NCBI RefSeq assembly: GCF_000090795.2
Contig: NW_003546270.1
Span: 195,642 to 231,022 of the forward strand
DNA: 35,381 nt
Reading direction: 5' to 3'
Source: Amphimedon queenslandica
Taxonomy: Eukaryota; Porifera; Demospongiae; Haplosclerida; Niphatidae
Shown: piece after piece, positions 1 through 10,205 of the stretch
How positions within the stretch are numbered: the stretch's first letter is position 1
How the letters are laid out: the number at the start of each line of letters is the position of its first letter
Made by a program: the position numbers and the translations under genes
Notes under the pieces: generated by a model
What the model was told of the DNA's origin: nothing
Seen by the model: the letters and a program-made list of their open reading frames with translations, nothing else
Databases searched by the model: none

Positions 1-231
1 CACCTCCAAGAGGGACTCCCAGAGCCGCTCCAGGAGGGACTACGGGTGCACCTCCAAGAGGGACTGGCGGAGCCCCTCCAGGAGGGATTGCCGGAGCCCC
101 TCCAGGAGGGATTGCTAGAGCCCCTCGAGGAGGGATTGCCGGAGCTCCTCCAGGAGGGATTGCTGGAGCCCCTCCAGGAGGGATTGCTGGAGCTCCTCCA
201 GGAGGGATTGCCGGATCTCCTCCAGGAGGCA
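1..231. repeat. 24-bp tandem repeat (minisatellite)
   Basis: About nine and a half head-to-tail copies of a 24-bp unit of the form CCTCCAGGAGGGATTGCYGGAG run from the window edge to about 231. Units differ mostly at the CCGGAG/CTGGAG position and in CAAGAG versus CAGGAG. The core CCTCCAGGAGG is nearly self-complementary. The array continues to the left of the window, so its full copy number is unknown. Confidence 0.9.
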
Positions 232-315
232 GAATGGGATCTTCCGCTCTCCTATCCGGATCTGGGCTTGGTGACCTACTCATACTATGAAAAAGATACA
301 TACAAGTATATATAG
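1..315 (+). CDS. partial ORF of octapeptide repeats, unknown function
   Basis: The frame is open from base 1 and stops at 313-315. It translates the 24-bp repeat as an octapeptide of the type PLQEGLPE, then a non-repeat tail with YSYYEKDTYKYI at its end. A GTG at 46 is not a convincing start; the gene, if real, begins left of the window. Alternating Leu and Glu/Gln/Pro suggests a low-complexity amphipathic or disordered segment. No domain is recognised and no signal peptide can be judged. It may equally be an open frame that survives only because the repeat unit is a multiple of three. Confidence 0.3.
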   Translation, partial: HLQEGLPEPLQEGLRVHLQEGLAEPLQEGLPEPLQEGLLEPLEEGLPELLQEGLLEPLQEGLLELLQEGLPDLLQEAEWDLPLSYPDLGLVTYSYYEKDTYKYI

Positions 316-780
316 TGTACAAGCTAGAGGTTGGATAACTGACTTATGCTTACAAAGTACGAACAACAAATATTGAAAAGTAGTCTGATGCCTGATTGCA
401 AATTGACTAAGGTCTAAACTTTAAAGTAAGGACTGTACTGCTAACTTGACAAAGTGCAGTTGAGCGGGAAATCAGGCATGGTTATTAAAGATTATTAACC
501 AAAACAGGATATTACGTCACATAAATAACTAGTTATTAGCTATGAATTTCATTATTATTTGAAATTTTTAAGTTTCTAGATGTGGTATGTTTATTTTGTG
601 TATGCACAAGTAGCCAAAAATTACTATCTTGCAGAAGTTTTATTATATATTCTGTAATGGATTTTTAAACCTAGTTAATTAATATCAATAAACATAATAC
701 TGATATAAATATAACAATAATTAACAAATTGAATAAAAAGTATGGAAACAAGTGAATAAAAAAAATTCTATTAATAAGAA
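316..780. other. AT-rich non-coding stretch
   Basis: No recognisable gene or element. The sequence becomes strongly AT-rich towards the MITE-like copy starting at 781. Confidence 0.5.
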
Positions 781-924
781 AAAGTAGGGTTGTCAAAAAA
801 TAGAAGAAACAAGGGGGTTGAGTTCAATCATAATAATAATTATTAATTCAATTAATAATAATAAAAGTTAATTAATAAAAAATAATTATTCTAAAAAATA
901 ATACATAAATTTCAATCCTACTTT
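781..924 (+). mobile_element. MITE-like copy A (144 bp)
   Basis: A 144-bp AT-rich unit starts AAAGTAGGGTTGTCA and ends TTTCAATCCTACTTT, so it carries its own imperfect ~15-bp terminal inverted repeat. The interior is rich in ATT/AAT runs. It is matched, in opposite orientation and at the same length, by 1415-1558. No clear target duplication is seen because the flanks are A-rich. Either it is a MITE in its own right or one arm of a larger foldback. Confidence 0.7.
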
Positions 925-1414
925 GCATCATTTAATGAAGGATTACTGATTCCTTTAACATGACAAAGTTTAATGAAAGAATGACAACCCAACTGCTTAG
1001 TTCCAGCCTACGCAAGTGTGCGAGTTGGCCCTACTGACAATTCCTAACAATGTAACATAATCAGATCAAAATTTTTAAAATGTATATATACTAAAGACAT
1101 GCATCCATGATTTTACTTTTAAAATCAAACTAACAAGTATACATTAATATTTTAATTTTATTAATTTTTATGGTAATGCATCACAAAAATTAAAGAATGC
1201 AATAGCAAACTAATCATCCATAGTTTAGAATTTTCACTTGTGATGACAGTAATTTATTCAATCAATGCTAGGTAAAAATTCTGATTTTTATTTATCAGAA
1301 TACTTAATTTACATCATACTCATAGCAATGTATTAAGGCAATCACTAAGTACAGAGGCATAAATAATTTAAATTCATTAATTTATATTGTAGTCTGAATA
1401 TTAGCATATTCTGC

Positions 1415-1558
1415 AAAGTAGGGTTGAAATTTATGTATTATTTTTAGAATAATTATTTTTTTATTAATTAACTTTTATTATTATTAATTGAATTAATAAT
1501 TATTATTATGATTGAACTCAACCCCCTTGTTTCTTTTATTTTTTGACAACCCTACTTT
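1415..1558 (-). mobile_element. MITE-like copy B (144 bp), inverted relative to copy A
   Basis: The reverse complement of this segment matches 781-924 along its whole length with few differences, including the block AACAAGGGGGTTGAGTTCAA and the terminal AGTAGGGTTG motif. Identical length (144 bp) and high similarity suggest two recent insertions of one family, or a 778-bp element with 144-bp terminal inverted repeats and a 490-bp AT-rich middle. Confidence 0.7.
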
Positions 1559-4410
1559 TTTTTATTTATAGATATTTTTTTATTTCCTTGTAATAAAAAT
1601 GATAATAAGGGAGAATAAATATTCACTTAAGAAATGTGGAATACATAAGAAGGGGGAGAAGCACCAAGCCAAGAGAGGTTTAATAAAATAAGATTCTAAC
1701 ACGGTCTATTATTAAAATTGGGAAATTGTTAGTAAAAGTTTCTCAGCTTAATCTTTAAAAGAAAGGGATCATATCTTGGCACCTTTCATTGTTTTTTAAT
1801 TGTACCATTGTTATTTGTCTGCACAGTCCAAGTTTCTTGCATAAATGCCAATGACTAACTCTTTTGAAGAGCAAGCTATTTTATAATAGCCTGCCTTAGA
1901 AACTAAAAAATTAATGAACGTTTTCATTATACATTACACATGCATGCTAATTTGGTGTCTATAGCATTGCGCAATTTTTTCTTAGAATTTTTAAAGGATA
2001 TTTTATTACTAAAGTTCAACCGAGACTTCATTATGTTTTCCATGTTCCTATATTAGCTGTGAAATTCCACACAGAAGTTAGACTATGTGCAAAAAGACTG
2101 TGTGTGCACTTAGCTAAAAGCAAACCACGGACAAGCTCATTTTATTGACGATAGGTCATTTGTTATGGCTCACAGGATAAATGATATTGCTTGTAGAAAG
2201 CTCGTTCAAATAAAAAATTAAAATTAGGAAATGTGTCATCCAAATGGCCATCACAGAAACTGACAACCACTAACCAAAAGCAAACACACACTAAAGGCCA
2301 TGCATGTCTGCCTGCCTCAAATTGTGACTAATCAAATTCATTTTTCTTTGTTTAAATTAATTGCAGTATAGTTCTCACAGGTTTGCAACTAAAAGGTACA
2401 AAATTTTTTTAGCAGCCAGTAACACTGTTATAATTATTTTATCCTCAAAAAGACTGACCAATTCCTTTATACACATTACACACATTCAAGACAGCAATTT
2501 GACGTGATTGATTATTTTGAGAGGGGAACAAAGCAGAGACACAAGAAAGAGGCAATGTACATCAAATTTATGTCTGAGTTGGATTAGATGGAAGGTAAAT
2601 TTAGGTAACATTTTGAAATCAATTAAAAAAATTAATTTGTAATATAGCTGGTAACAATGCTAGTACAACATTGTCTCATGTACTTATCGTTTAACCACTG
2701 TGAATGCGTTCCCAACATGTGGTTTGGTTTGCGACCAACATCCCGCTTCATCCACTATCAGTATCCAGCTTTTTCTACATGCATTGGAGAACTTACACTA
2801 CCTATAATTTACCACGATAATCATGCGAATTGTAAGTACAGCTGAATACCCCTTTCTTCCATTAAGAAGAATTTGGTCATTCTTGAAAAAAACAATGCCA
2901 CTTAATTTAATTTGCATGTAACTTTTAGCGCAATTGTATGTTTTCTTTTCATGTTGTATAACCTTGGTGTTAGTATAGATAATGGCTGAAGCTAAGTAAC
3001 TTGTTCACAAATTTGTATTTTCCTCATTCTCATAGAGAGTGCTAGGTCTATTTTATTACTCAGGCAACGATGGAGGGGAATCTGACAGGATAAAACTTGG
3101 GTGTCTGCTTCAAAATTTACCAGTTTTACCATATACCTTGAAGGCCAGCTGATACAAAACTCAGCTTTGCCTTATGAACACTAACTCCACCCTGTTATTG
3201 CGTTATTTTTGGATAGTTGTCCAAAGTTAGGTGTAACTGTTTCTTAAAACTATCTTTAGAAATAGATACAATGAATCAAAAGTAGTTTCACTTAATTAAT
3301 GACTGAGGGGAGGTTGTCAGGGAGCAATTAATGGTCACTCATGAGGCTAAAACAAAAAAGGAAGTGCAGTGTATCATGATTGTTGAAATCACGAAGTGCA
3401 TCGGGTACTGGTTAGTATTTCATTGTAACCGAGAAGGGCACTCCGGCCAGGGTTTCTCAGATCGGATCCAGCCTTGGTCCGGATAGGATCCTGACCAGGA
3501 ACAAACTGTCCCTGAGTAAGATCTTTAAATGTGGGGATGGGTCATAGGTGTGCACTCTAAATGTTTACTGATATAGATAGTAAGATTAAAGCTCAGGTGT
3601 AAGGTTTCACCTAAGTTAATTTAATTTTATGCATTGTAAAGGAGCTCTTCGACTTCTGGAGGAATTTTACTTCTATTCTGAACAGATTGCATGACGTAAA
3701 TGGAGTAAAAGGATCCTTGCAAGGCTAAAGCTAAAACTGAAAAAGTTTATAGAAGTATGTATCAATGATATGTCTTGCTCAATAGGTTAAGATTAGAAAG
3801 TAGTCCAGACCCTAATTAGGAAACTGTAATAACTGCTATTAGGAAATGACTGCAAGCATCTGAAAGACTCAAAAGATATTAGAAAGGTATCGAGGTATAG
3901 ATATCTAACTGATGTTAGAAGGTACTTTACTTTAAAGTAAGTAAATGCAACATAATACTTTGAATCATGTAAAGACATACTGTAGTGCAGTTACTGAAAG
4001 TACTAGATAAAGAAGGAACTGAAATTAGAAGAAAAAGATCTTTAAAGAGGTGATTGTACTCAAGCAAGGTGACTAAATTTTTGCTAGGTAATTTTAAATG
4101 TTTTTGATTGCTAGGGCACAAAGTTTACATGGGACATCGATGGATATGACAAGCTCAGTTATTTTGGAATATGTAATCATGGATTATGTATGCATGGACT
4201 GGTATTGTTTGCCATAATTTTTTTAAGTTGATATGTCAATTATTTTTTATAGGTTTTCCTGCTAAAAAAGTAACTAAAAGTTGTAACAACCAATCATGAC
4301 CCACTCGTAGTTGCTCGATACTATTCTGATGCATCAAAGGGGTTTCTGGTATAGAATACCATTTTCAGTGACATTACTATATATTTTATGCATACATGCA
4401 CATGTATGTG
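1559..4410. other. non-coding, nothing recognised
   Basis: About 2.8 kb without a supportable gene. Only short open frames are present, none with a recognisable motif. A short GC-richer patch near 3440-3500 has two GGATCC sites in an imperfect inverted arrangement. The segment runs up to the target site of the LTR retrotransposon at 4411. Confidence 0.5.
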
Positions 4411-4611
4411 TGTAATGCATTTAGAATTATGAATTCATGATCTCATACTGATCAATTATTCCTCCTCACTTATTATTATGATTATTAATATTGCCATTAT
4501 TGTCATGACTTCTTGGAATGTTTTCCTTTCTCTTATTCATCTATTCATTTTCCTATTCCTTTCCTTGCCTGAACTTTTAAATAATAAATTATTGATTATT
4601 CAGTCATAACA
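4411..4611 (+). repeat. 5' LTR of retrotransposon 1
   Basis: 201 bp, TG...CA. Shares with 9352-9551 the start AATGCAWTTAGAATTATG, the middle TTATTATGATTATT and the near-identical block CCTTTCCTTGCCTGAACTTT. The right boundary is fixed by the primer-binding site that follows after one base. Confidence 0.88.
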
Positions 4612-4612
4612 T

Positions 4613-4624
4613 TGGTATCAGGGG
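4613..4624 (+). promoter_or_regulatory. primer-binding site, tRNA-iMet type
   Basis: TGGTATCAGGGG lies one base after the LTR. It closely resembles TGGTATCAGAGC, the usual complement of the initiator tRNA-Met 3' end used by many LTR retrotransposons. It would prime minus-strand DNA synthesis. Confidence 0.75.
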
Positions 4625-5340
4625 ATGGTTGACTGTCACGTTCCGCTGCCCAGGACTCTTAAAGATGGGGACAACCTAGAGAAATGGATGGCCACATTTG
4701 ACATTAGTGTGGAAGCTAATGGTTTGGATGATGGCACTAAGCCAACTTAATTTGGAGATGCCATTGGACAAGGTTTTCTATGACATTTTGAAGGCATTAA
4801 AAAAGGCATTCTGAACTGATGGAGCCCATTATGTGGTTATTAGGAAGTGTGAGAAAAGGAAGCTTATGCCTGTAGAATTGCCGTTAATGTTCCTTTATGT
4901 TCTCAGAACTATTCTTGAAGTTGTGATGCCTGACTTAACTGATGATGAAGAGGAAAAAATGCTGCTACAATGTTTCATTGAAGGTTTCCCTATGGAGGCA
5001 TCTATGCTAGTCTGCTCATCTTCAGATGTTAAGAAGAACCAAGGTTGCTGCTTAGGAGAAGGCTCACCTTGCTCATGATAACTATTGATGCACCAACAGA
5101 ATCTCTTGCTGAACAGACGGCAACACAGCAGGCAGTCAATAGTGGCTGTATCGAGAAATTAGAAGGAATGGTGTCACAGCTGTGCTGAAAACTGAATACC
5201 ATGGCGAAGGAAAAAACAGCCAGTGATCAGAGCTGTGCCAGAGGTGATACAGTTGGTTCCAGCCAGAACCTGCACTGTCACAGATGCAAATGGCTATGGG
5301 GCTCATTGCCTGCAACTGTCGCACTGTCAGGTGTACTAAC
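4625..5340 (+). pseudogene. gag: gag pseudogene of retrotransposon 1
   Basis: An ATG at 4625, overlapping the end of the primer site, opens a 41-codon frame (to 4750) with the gag-type pattern LEKWMATFD. After a stop and frameshift the capsid-like part continues at 4833-5078, with an acidic-rich LTDDEEEKMLLQCFIEG segment that matches the usual LL..FI.G pattern of gypsy capsids. A Cys/His cluster near 5274-5330 (CHRC, then GAHC in another frame) looks like a broken zinc knuckle. Gag would build the particle and bind RNA. It lies directly upstream of the protease. At least three lesions prevent a full product. Confidence 0.7.
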
Positions 5341-5489
5341 CTCTAACTGCAACAAGTTTGGGAATGAGAATTCCCAGTTTTGGGGAAACGTTACCCGGTC
5401 GCCTCAACAGACCAATGGAGGTGACCAGAACAAACTCCATAAATATTGGCCCTCACTGCTGAAACACTTTGTAACACTCTGCACTTGTC

Positions 5490-5720
5490 TAAATTACATA
5501 GTACAATAAATCAAATTTTTGGTACCATTCTCCTAGACACTGGATCTAGTATGTCATTAATCAGCCAAGAATTAATAGAGAAGGCTAAATTAATCTTCAT
5601 GCCAGTTAGCCTAAGCATGAATATTTTAACACCAGCATGTGCCGAGTCTGCAGACATCACACTGCATTCCACTTTTAGTGGTTGCAATTACTATAGGAGC
5701 CTTTTTATGCTAAAATGATA
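5490..5720 (+). pseudogene. pol: aspartic protease domain, retrotransposon 1
   Basis: The retropepsin-type catalytic motif ILLDTGSSMSLIS is read at 5521-5565, with the catalytic Asp codon at 5536. Sequence on either side is hydrophobic as expected for the flap and core strands. The frame closes at 5716-5718. The domain would cleave the gag-pol polyprotein. Its position between gag and RT is normal for Ty3/gypsy. Confidence 0.8.
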
Positions 5721-6059
5721 CACTTATTGGTCCACACCTAGTTTCACCTGTGTCTTGGGCAAACTTTCTCTATATATCAAGTCCGTTTGGACTATGAGAC
5801 TACAGTTATGACTATCAACAACATACATGTTCTATAGGGCAAGAGCCCAGCTCCAATGACATGCCACACTCCCCTTAAGGAAAGGAGAATTATCATCATA
5901 TACTAGCTGTGCTCAGTGATAAAAGTCATGGATATTAATCCAAGTGCTGTTTCTGATTTTGCAGCTAGTGGTATCAATTATTGTTTATTAAATAATTTTC
6001 CAAATTCTTTTTGTCAAGTAGTTACAGATAATAAATTCCTCTTCTCTTCCCTACGAGAA

Positions 6060-7190
6060 AACACAAATGCTATTCAGCACTACATTTTCACGAGAAATTC
6101 GCAGCCTATTCAGGTTCCGCCACGACAAATTCCAGCACAGTATAGACAAGAAATACAGCAATATATTTAAGAGATGTTACAGCAAAGTATTATACGAAAA
6201 AGCAGAAGCCCTTTGTTGTCTCTATGTCCTTGGACAGCTGCAGAATTTTTAATTCATCCAGGCTCAATAATTATTCATAACAATTGGGGGTGTGTTCAAT
6301 TAATTAAATGACTGAAAGTTACTGACACAAGCCAGTTACCACACTAAAACAACTGTCAAGATCAACTAATACTGTATATGAACAGTTGTGGTCTTAAAAA
6401 AATGAATTATAGTGACGGTCTTACTCCTAATAACAAAACACAACTTTTTGGTGTGGTTTTGATTAAAAGCTACCAAGGCTTAGCCTGGGCCTGCAGCCCC
6501 AAGGTCCATGTGTCTACGTACCCAAGAAATGAGGAAATTCGTACTTTTTTCAATTATGGGAGTTGATCAAGCGTTCAAGAAAGAATGCTTACACCTTACC
6601 TCCACCGGATGAGGTGCAGGATCAACTGCAAGAAGCTGGAATTTTTTCAAAACTCGATTGTCATAGGGATTTTTGCAAGTCCCAATTGCACCAGATGAGC
6701 ATCATAAAACAGCCTTTTCTCCTGGTCCAGGGATGGGCTTATATGAATTTTGTTGTTTCCCTTTTGGTTTATCAGGATCACCAGGTACATTTCAAAGACT
6801 CATGGACAGAGTCCACAGAGGGTTTGATTTTGTATTTGTCTACATCGATGATGTGTTAATATTTTTATAGTCAGAAAATGCACATACGGAGCATCTAAAT
6901 CAAGTGCTTCAACGCATTCATGATCATGGGCTTTGTTTACATGGTGAAAAGTGTAAAATTGGTTTCACTCAGTTCCATATTTAGGGCACATTTTGTCATC
7001 AAAAGGGATGCAACCAGACTCAGGCAAATTTGAGGCAGAGGTTAATTAGGCAATTCCCACCAATGCAAGGAAGTCCTACAATTTTTACAACGGGCCTCGT
7101 ACAATAGATGATACATTCACAACTTTGCAGACTTTGCTCATCCTCTTCATTAGCTAACCAAGAAAGAAGTCAACTTTCACTGGTCTAATG
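6060..7190 (+). pseudogene. pol: reverse transcriptase domain, retrotransposon 1
   Basis: The RT domain begins near 6100 with QPIQVPPRQIP, has a stop at 6168-6170, then is broken by about 250 bp of unrelated sequence (about 6241-6490). It resumes with YVPKK and EIRTFFNYG, the LPPPDEVQ segment, FPFGLSGSPGTFQ (6751-6798) and the catalytic box FVYIDDVLIF, with YIDD at 6841-6852. The thumb follows (VLQRIHDHGLCLHGEKC, 6904-6954). Several frameshifts separate these blocks. It copies element RNA into DNA in intact relatives. Confidence 0.88.
6241..6490. other. insertion inside RT of retrotransposon 1
   Basis: RT similarity stops after CCTTGGACAGCTGCAG and resumes after GCCTGCAGCCCC, leaving about 250 bp that has no RT-like reading in any frame. 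The break points share CTGCAG. Near the ends are CCAGGCT (about 6257) and AGCCTGG (about 6481), a weak inverted pair. It may be a small non-autonomous insertion or a filler from repair. No target duplication was defined. Confidence 0.4.
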
Positions 7191-7199
7191 AATTTAAGC

Positions 7200-7640
7200 A
7201 TGCATTTAACACCCCCATCCAATGTTTGTCTTCTAATCCCATTATTCAATGCCCTGACTTTTCACAGCCATTCACCTTGTATATTGACGCAAGTGACACA
7301 GGTCTGGGGGCTGTTCTTCAACAAGAGGATTCCGTTACTGCTTATTTAAGCAGAGCATTAAAGTTGCTGAAAAGTACTACAGAAAGAATGTCTACCTCTT
7401 GTATATGCAGTGCGCCAGTTTAGACACTACTTATTTGGAAAGCTATTTATAGTTTATACACATTGTAATCACGTTCAATGGCTCTCAGCTCAGAAAATGG
7501 ATGGCAAATTATGTCGTTGGGCTCTTCAGCTTCAAGAAATTGAATGTAGGATTTGTTTCCGCAAAGGGTCCCAAAATTCTAATGCCAATTCTGTCTCTCA
7601 CTGTGTTCACTCAGCTGCAACAGGAAGCATACAAGGTCCC
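7200..7640 (+). pseudogene. pol: RNase H domain, retrotransposon 1
   Basis: The RNase H core motif FTLYIDASDTGLGAVLQQ is at 7270-7323, followed by AYLSRALKLL. After a frameshift comes the block VRQFRHYLFGKLFIVYT, then WLSAQKMDGKLCRWALQLQE (from about 7481) and NSNANSVSH, the decayed form of the N-x-x-A-D-A-L-S-R end of the domain. RNase H removes the RNA strand from the hybrid. The final catalytic Asp of the ADALSR motif is changed in this copy. Confidence 0.85.
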
Positions 7641-8060
7641 TCAGAAGAGGAGCTATTACAAGGCTCAATTGCTGGTCCTGTCTTGTCTCAGATCATTACT
7701 TCACTTCAGAAGAATTCCAGGAAACCACAAGGAAGGCTCTGGAACTAACCACAATAGAGAAGATGGCATTAACTATAGCCACAGATACTGATTAGGGATG
7801 GTGTATTATACAGGCAATATACGCAACCTCTTACACTGGAGAAATATAATACCAACTGTTTCTTTAAGCCTGATACCTCCAGCAGTTTTATGATGCTCCA
7901 TCAGCTGGTGATCTTGAATTTGCTAAGACCTTTCTTTGATTGGGTTGGTATGGCAACTGATGTTAAAACATACTGTCATTTTTGTGATATTTGCAACAGG
8001 TCCAACCCACCTTTTCCTCAACAAGCTCCATATTTCAAGCAGGGGAAATCAATATACCAC

Positions 8061-8360
8061 TAATTGGGAAATTTTTGGACACTTAATTTTCAAATTGGTG
8101 AAAAAGTTCAAAAATTAAAAAAATTCAAATTTTAAACAATTGAATGTTAAATGTCAGGGTAATAAGGATTTTCAAAATCCGTGCCATGTGGCTAAACTTT
8201 AGCTGTCTTCAGTACTGCTCTGTGCCCTCTGCTCCCTCATTCTCACTCATGCTCAGGTCAGTAATATCTCTTTAATGTCATTCACGGTGACTGCTCCGAA
8301 AATTAAAATTACTAAAAATTAATTATCCACTTATTTTCTAATTGAAATTTTTCCAAATTA
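8061..8360. mobile_element. MITE with TA target site inside integrase
   Basis: The segment between two TA dinucleotides (8061-8062 and 8359-8360) starts ATTGGGAAATTTTT and ends with the imperfect complement AAATTTTTCCAAAT. Its ~296-bp body has no coding similarity and breaks the integrase reading. The TA flanks suggest a Tc1/mariner-type non-autonomous element. The inverted repeats are imperfect, so this is a moderate call. Confidence 0.55.
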
Positions 8361-8367
8361 CATTATA

Positions 8368-8432
8368 TTGGTCACTCAAGACTATTTTACCAAATGGCCA
8401 TTGGTGACTCAAGACTATTTTACCAAATGGCC
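8368..8432 (+). repeat. 33-bp tandem duplication in integrase
   Basis: Two adjacent copies (8368-8400 and 8401-8432) of a unit beginning TTGGTSACTCAAGACTATTT and ending CCAAATGGCC, differing at one base. The unit encodes the DYFTKWP part of the integrase core. Confidence 0.9.
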
Positions 8433-8899
8433 TATTGCTATTCCCATGCAAGATCAGACAGCCAACACCATTGGCAAAGCCTTGGTATCCACAAATAACA
8501 CGTGCTTTTCCTTTAGTACTTCATTCAGACAAAGGTGCCAACTTTGAGACCTCTATACTTCATAAAACATGTAAAGCTTTTGGTATTTGCAAGTCTAGAA
8601 CCAGCTCGTACCACCCACAAGGTGATGGTTTAGTGGAAAGAACCAATTGTTCTCTATAGCAGTTGCTAAGGTCATATTGTGAGCGAGTGCCTGGGAGAAA
8701 AAATGACTTCCCCTCATCCTTTATGCCTATTGCACTTCAGGCCACTCTTCTACAAAAACCACACCATAGTTGTTAATGTTTGCTGGGAGCCAATATTTGA
8801 TGCAACTAGCCTATCCTCCGATAGACATGATACTCTGTGTTAAATGGCAAAGATGTAGGAGTTAGTAGAGTTAGATCTTGTGGAAGCTGCATCCTCTCA

Positions 8900-9338
8900 A
8901 AAGCAGTTTCATTATCAGAACAATAAGCATCCCCTCTCAATTTCTCAACACAGCCATGTATGGCTATTAATCCCTGCAGCTGGTAAGCTAGATCATAAGT
9001 GGCAGAGTAGATTGGCTGTTGTTAAACGATTTTAAGATCATCCCACAGTTCAGATTGAGCACAATGATGGTCAATTACAGACTGTACGTGTGAACCGTCA
9101 AAGAGCTCACATTATGAGACAGAATCTTTCACCATCATTACCCTGTATTCCTCGCCATCATAATGGTCCTCCATGTTTTATTAGGTGGGAAGCGTCTCCC
9201 TTTGAACAAAGAAAATTTGATGACATTAACCATCCACCAGCAGTAACCCCTCCCATTCCTGCTACAAGACCAACTCATGCTGGAAGGCCCCCTGATAGAT
9301 TTGCTCCTTGTATCTCATTGCTCGGGATGAGCACTTAA
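8900..9338 (+). pseudogene. pol: C-terminal end of pol, retrotransposon 1
   Basis: The segment reads GKLDHKWQSRLAVVKRF near 8976-9033, then VQIEHNDGQLQTVRVN and a Pro/Arg-rich tail ending RPPDRFAP before the stop at 9336-9338. A basic, proline-rich tail after the integrase core with the pattern GKL...W...V is typical of the C-terminal DNA-binding part of gypsy integrases. A single stop interrupts it near 9034. No chromodomain was recognised. Confidence 0.7.
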
Positions 9339-9346
9339 AAGGAGAG
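9337..9346 (+). promoter_or_regulatory. polypurine tract
   Basis: AAAAGGAGAG lies just upstream of the 3' LTR, where plus-strand DNA priming occurs. Five bases separate it from the TG of the LTR, so the exact LTR start is uncertain by a few bases. Confidence 0.6.
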
Positions 9347-9351
9347 TTACA

Positions 9352-9551
9352 TGCAATGCAATTAGAATTATGTGTTCATAATCTCATGCAAATCAATTAT
9401 TCATGCTCAATCATTATTATGATTATTGATAATTATTATGATGACTTGGAATATCATTCTTTGTGTTTCTCTCTCTGATTGATTAAATCATTCTCTCATT
9501 CCTTTCCTTGCCTGAACTTTTGAATAATAAATTGCTGATTGAGTCATTACA
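9352..9551 (+). repeat. 3' LTR of retrotransposon 1
   Basis: 200 bp, TG...CA, aligned end to end with 4411-4611 and followed by TGTG, the target duplication. It contains AATAATAAATTGC, an AATAAA-like polyadenylation context near its right end. Confidence 0.88.
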
Positions 9552-10080
9552 TGTGTACCAAAGCAACTTCGATCTGACTATGGAACTGAAATTAGCTGGG
9601 TTGCTGCAACTCATTTTGTATCTCATTTGCCAAATGAATCAGAAGTAGTTGAACATAGCTATATCTACTCTACTTGACACAAACTTTATTATAGGGGTGG
9701 CTTCAATGTCCCAAGCAACTGCATGGCCACAAGCTACAGCGCAGTACTTGTAGTGTTATTGCTTGTAGCTCCTTTTCTATTTAAGTTATCGTTTGTATAT
9801 TTTTGGAATACTACTTACCAGGTGTTCTTGAATAGATCAATAGTCCATTTTTGTCCTTTTCTATTGGTGGCTTACAAAAGTAATGCTAAATTTGTTTATA
9901 AAGAATGCTTGCTTGCTTTTCTTCCCTTTTTCTTATTGGCTACTTTAGCAACAAAGGATAAACATCCAAATATCTCACCTTCGTGTCTTTAGGTTTGTCC
10001 TTACATGATTTTAAGACATATAATTTGCTAAAATTGATTTTGAGTAAAGATTAATTTAGTAACAGGGGTGTAAATGCTAA
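9552..10080. other. no recognised gene
   Basis: An 89-codon open frame (9723-9992) encodes a Leu/Val/Phe-rich product with possible membrane segments, but nothing in codon use, splice signals or motifs supports it. I leave it uncalled. Confidence 0.4.
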
Positions 10081-10088
10081 TTAATTTC

Positions 10089-10205
10089 AGGTGATAGAGT
10101 TCATTCAAACAGAAGCATGGTGCTATGCAACATGTGTATGAAATGGCATCACAAGACTGCTTGGACTTAGTGATCCACTAAGCTATGACAACAGGGATTG
10201 TGCCT
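10089..10205 (+). pseudogene. PHD-finger-like exon remnant
   Basis: A good splice-acceptor context, TTAATTTCAG, ends at 10090. The next frame reads MVLCNMCMKWHH (from 10117), and with one frameshift continues DCLDL. The pattern C-x2-C-x3-W-x-H-x2-C resembles the second half of PHD fingers that end several transposon-encoded proteins (Cys/His zinc ligands, aromatic W before H). Only this half is seen and stops follow. A chance match is possible. Confidence 0.35.

Larger units (their letters stand above)
7780..8760 (+). pseudogene. pol: integrase domain, retrotransposon 1 (interrupted)
   Basis: The N-terminal zinc-binding part is read at about 7790-8010, with its Cys cluster YCHFCDICN at 7971-7997. 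The core is cut by a MITE at 8061-8360 and lacks its first catalytic region. It resumes with DYFTKWP (about 8412) and then LHSDKGANFE, TSSYHPQGDGLVERTN. The second Asp codon (8528) and the Glu codon (8636) are exactly 35 residues apart, the D-35-E spacing of retroviral-type integrases. A ~33-bp tandem duplication (8368-8432) sits at the junction. It would insert element DNA into the chromosome. Confidence 0.87.
4411..9551 (+). mobile_element. Ty3/gypsy LTR retrotransposon 1, complete but decayed
   Basis: A 5141-bp element bounded by related LTRs that begin TG and end CA, flanked by a 4-bp target duplication TGTG (4407-4410 and 9552-9555). Internal order is primer site, gag, protease, RT, RNase H, integrase, polypurine tract. 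That order, with integrase after RNase H, is the Ty3/gypsy order. Every domain carries stops and frameshifts and two internal insertions are visible, so the copy is inactive. The two LTRs differ by many substitutions and small indels, which indicates an old insertion. Confidence 0.9.

Noticed and set aside
2657..2845. 62-codon frame with several Cys/His
   Set aside because: No known zinc pattern and no flanking coding sequence.
3440..3500. Inverted GGATCC-containing patch
   Set aside because: Pairing is patchy and short; could be chance.
9723..9992. 89-codon hydrophobic open frame
   Set aside because: No motif, no splice or promoter support, and AT-rich DNA gives Phe/Leu-rich frames by chance.
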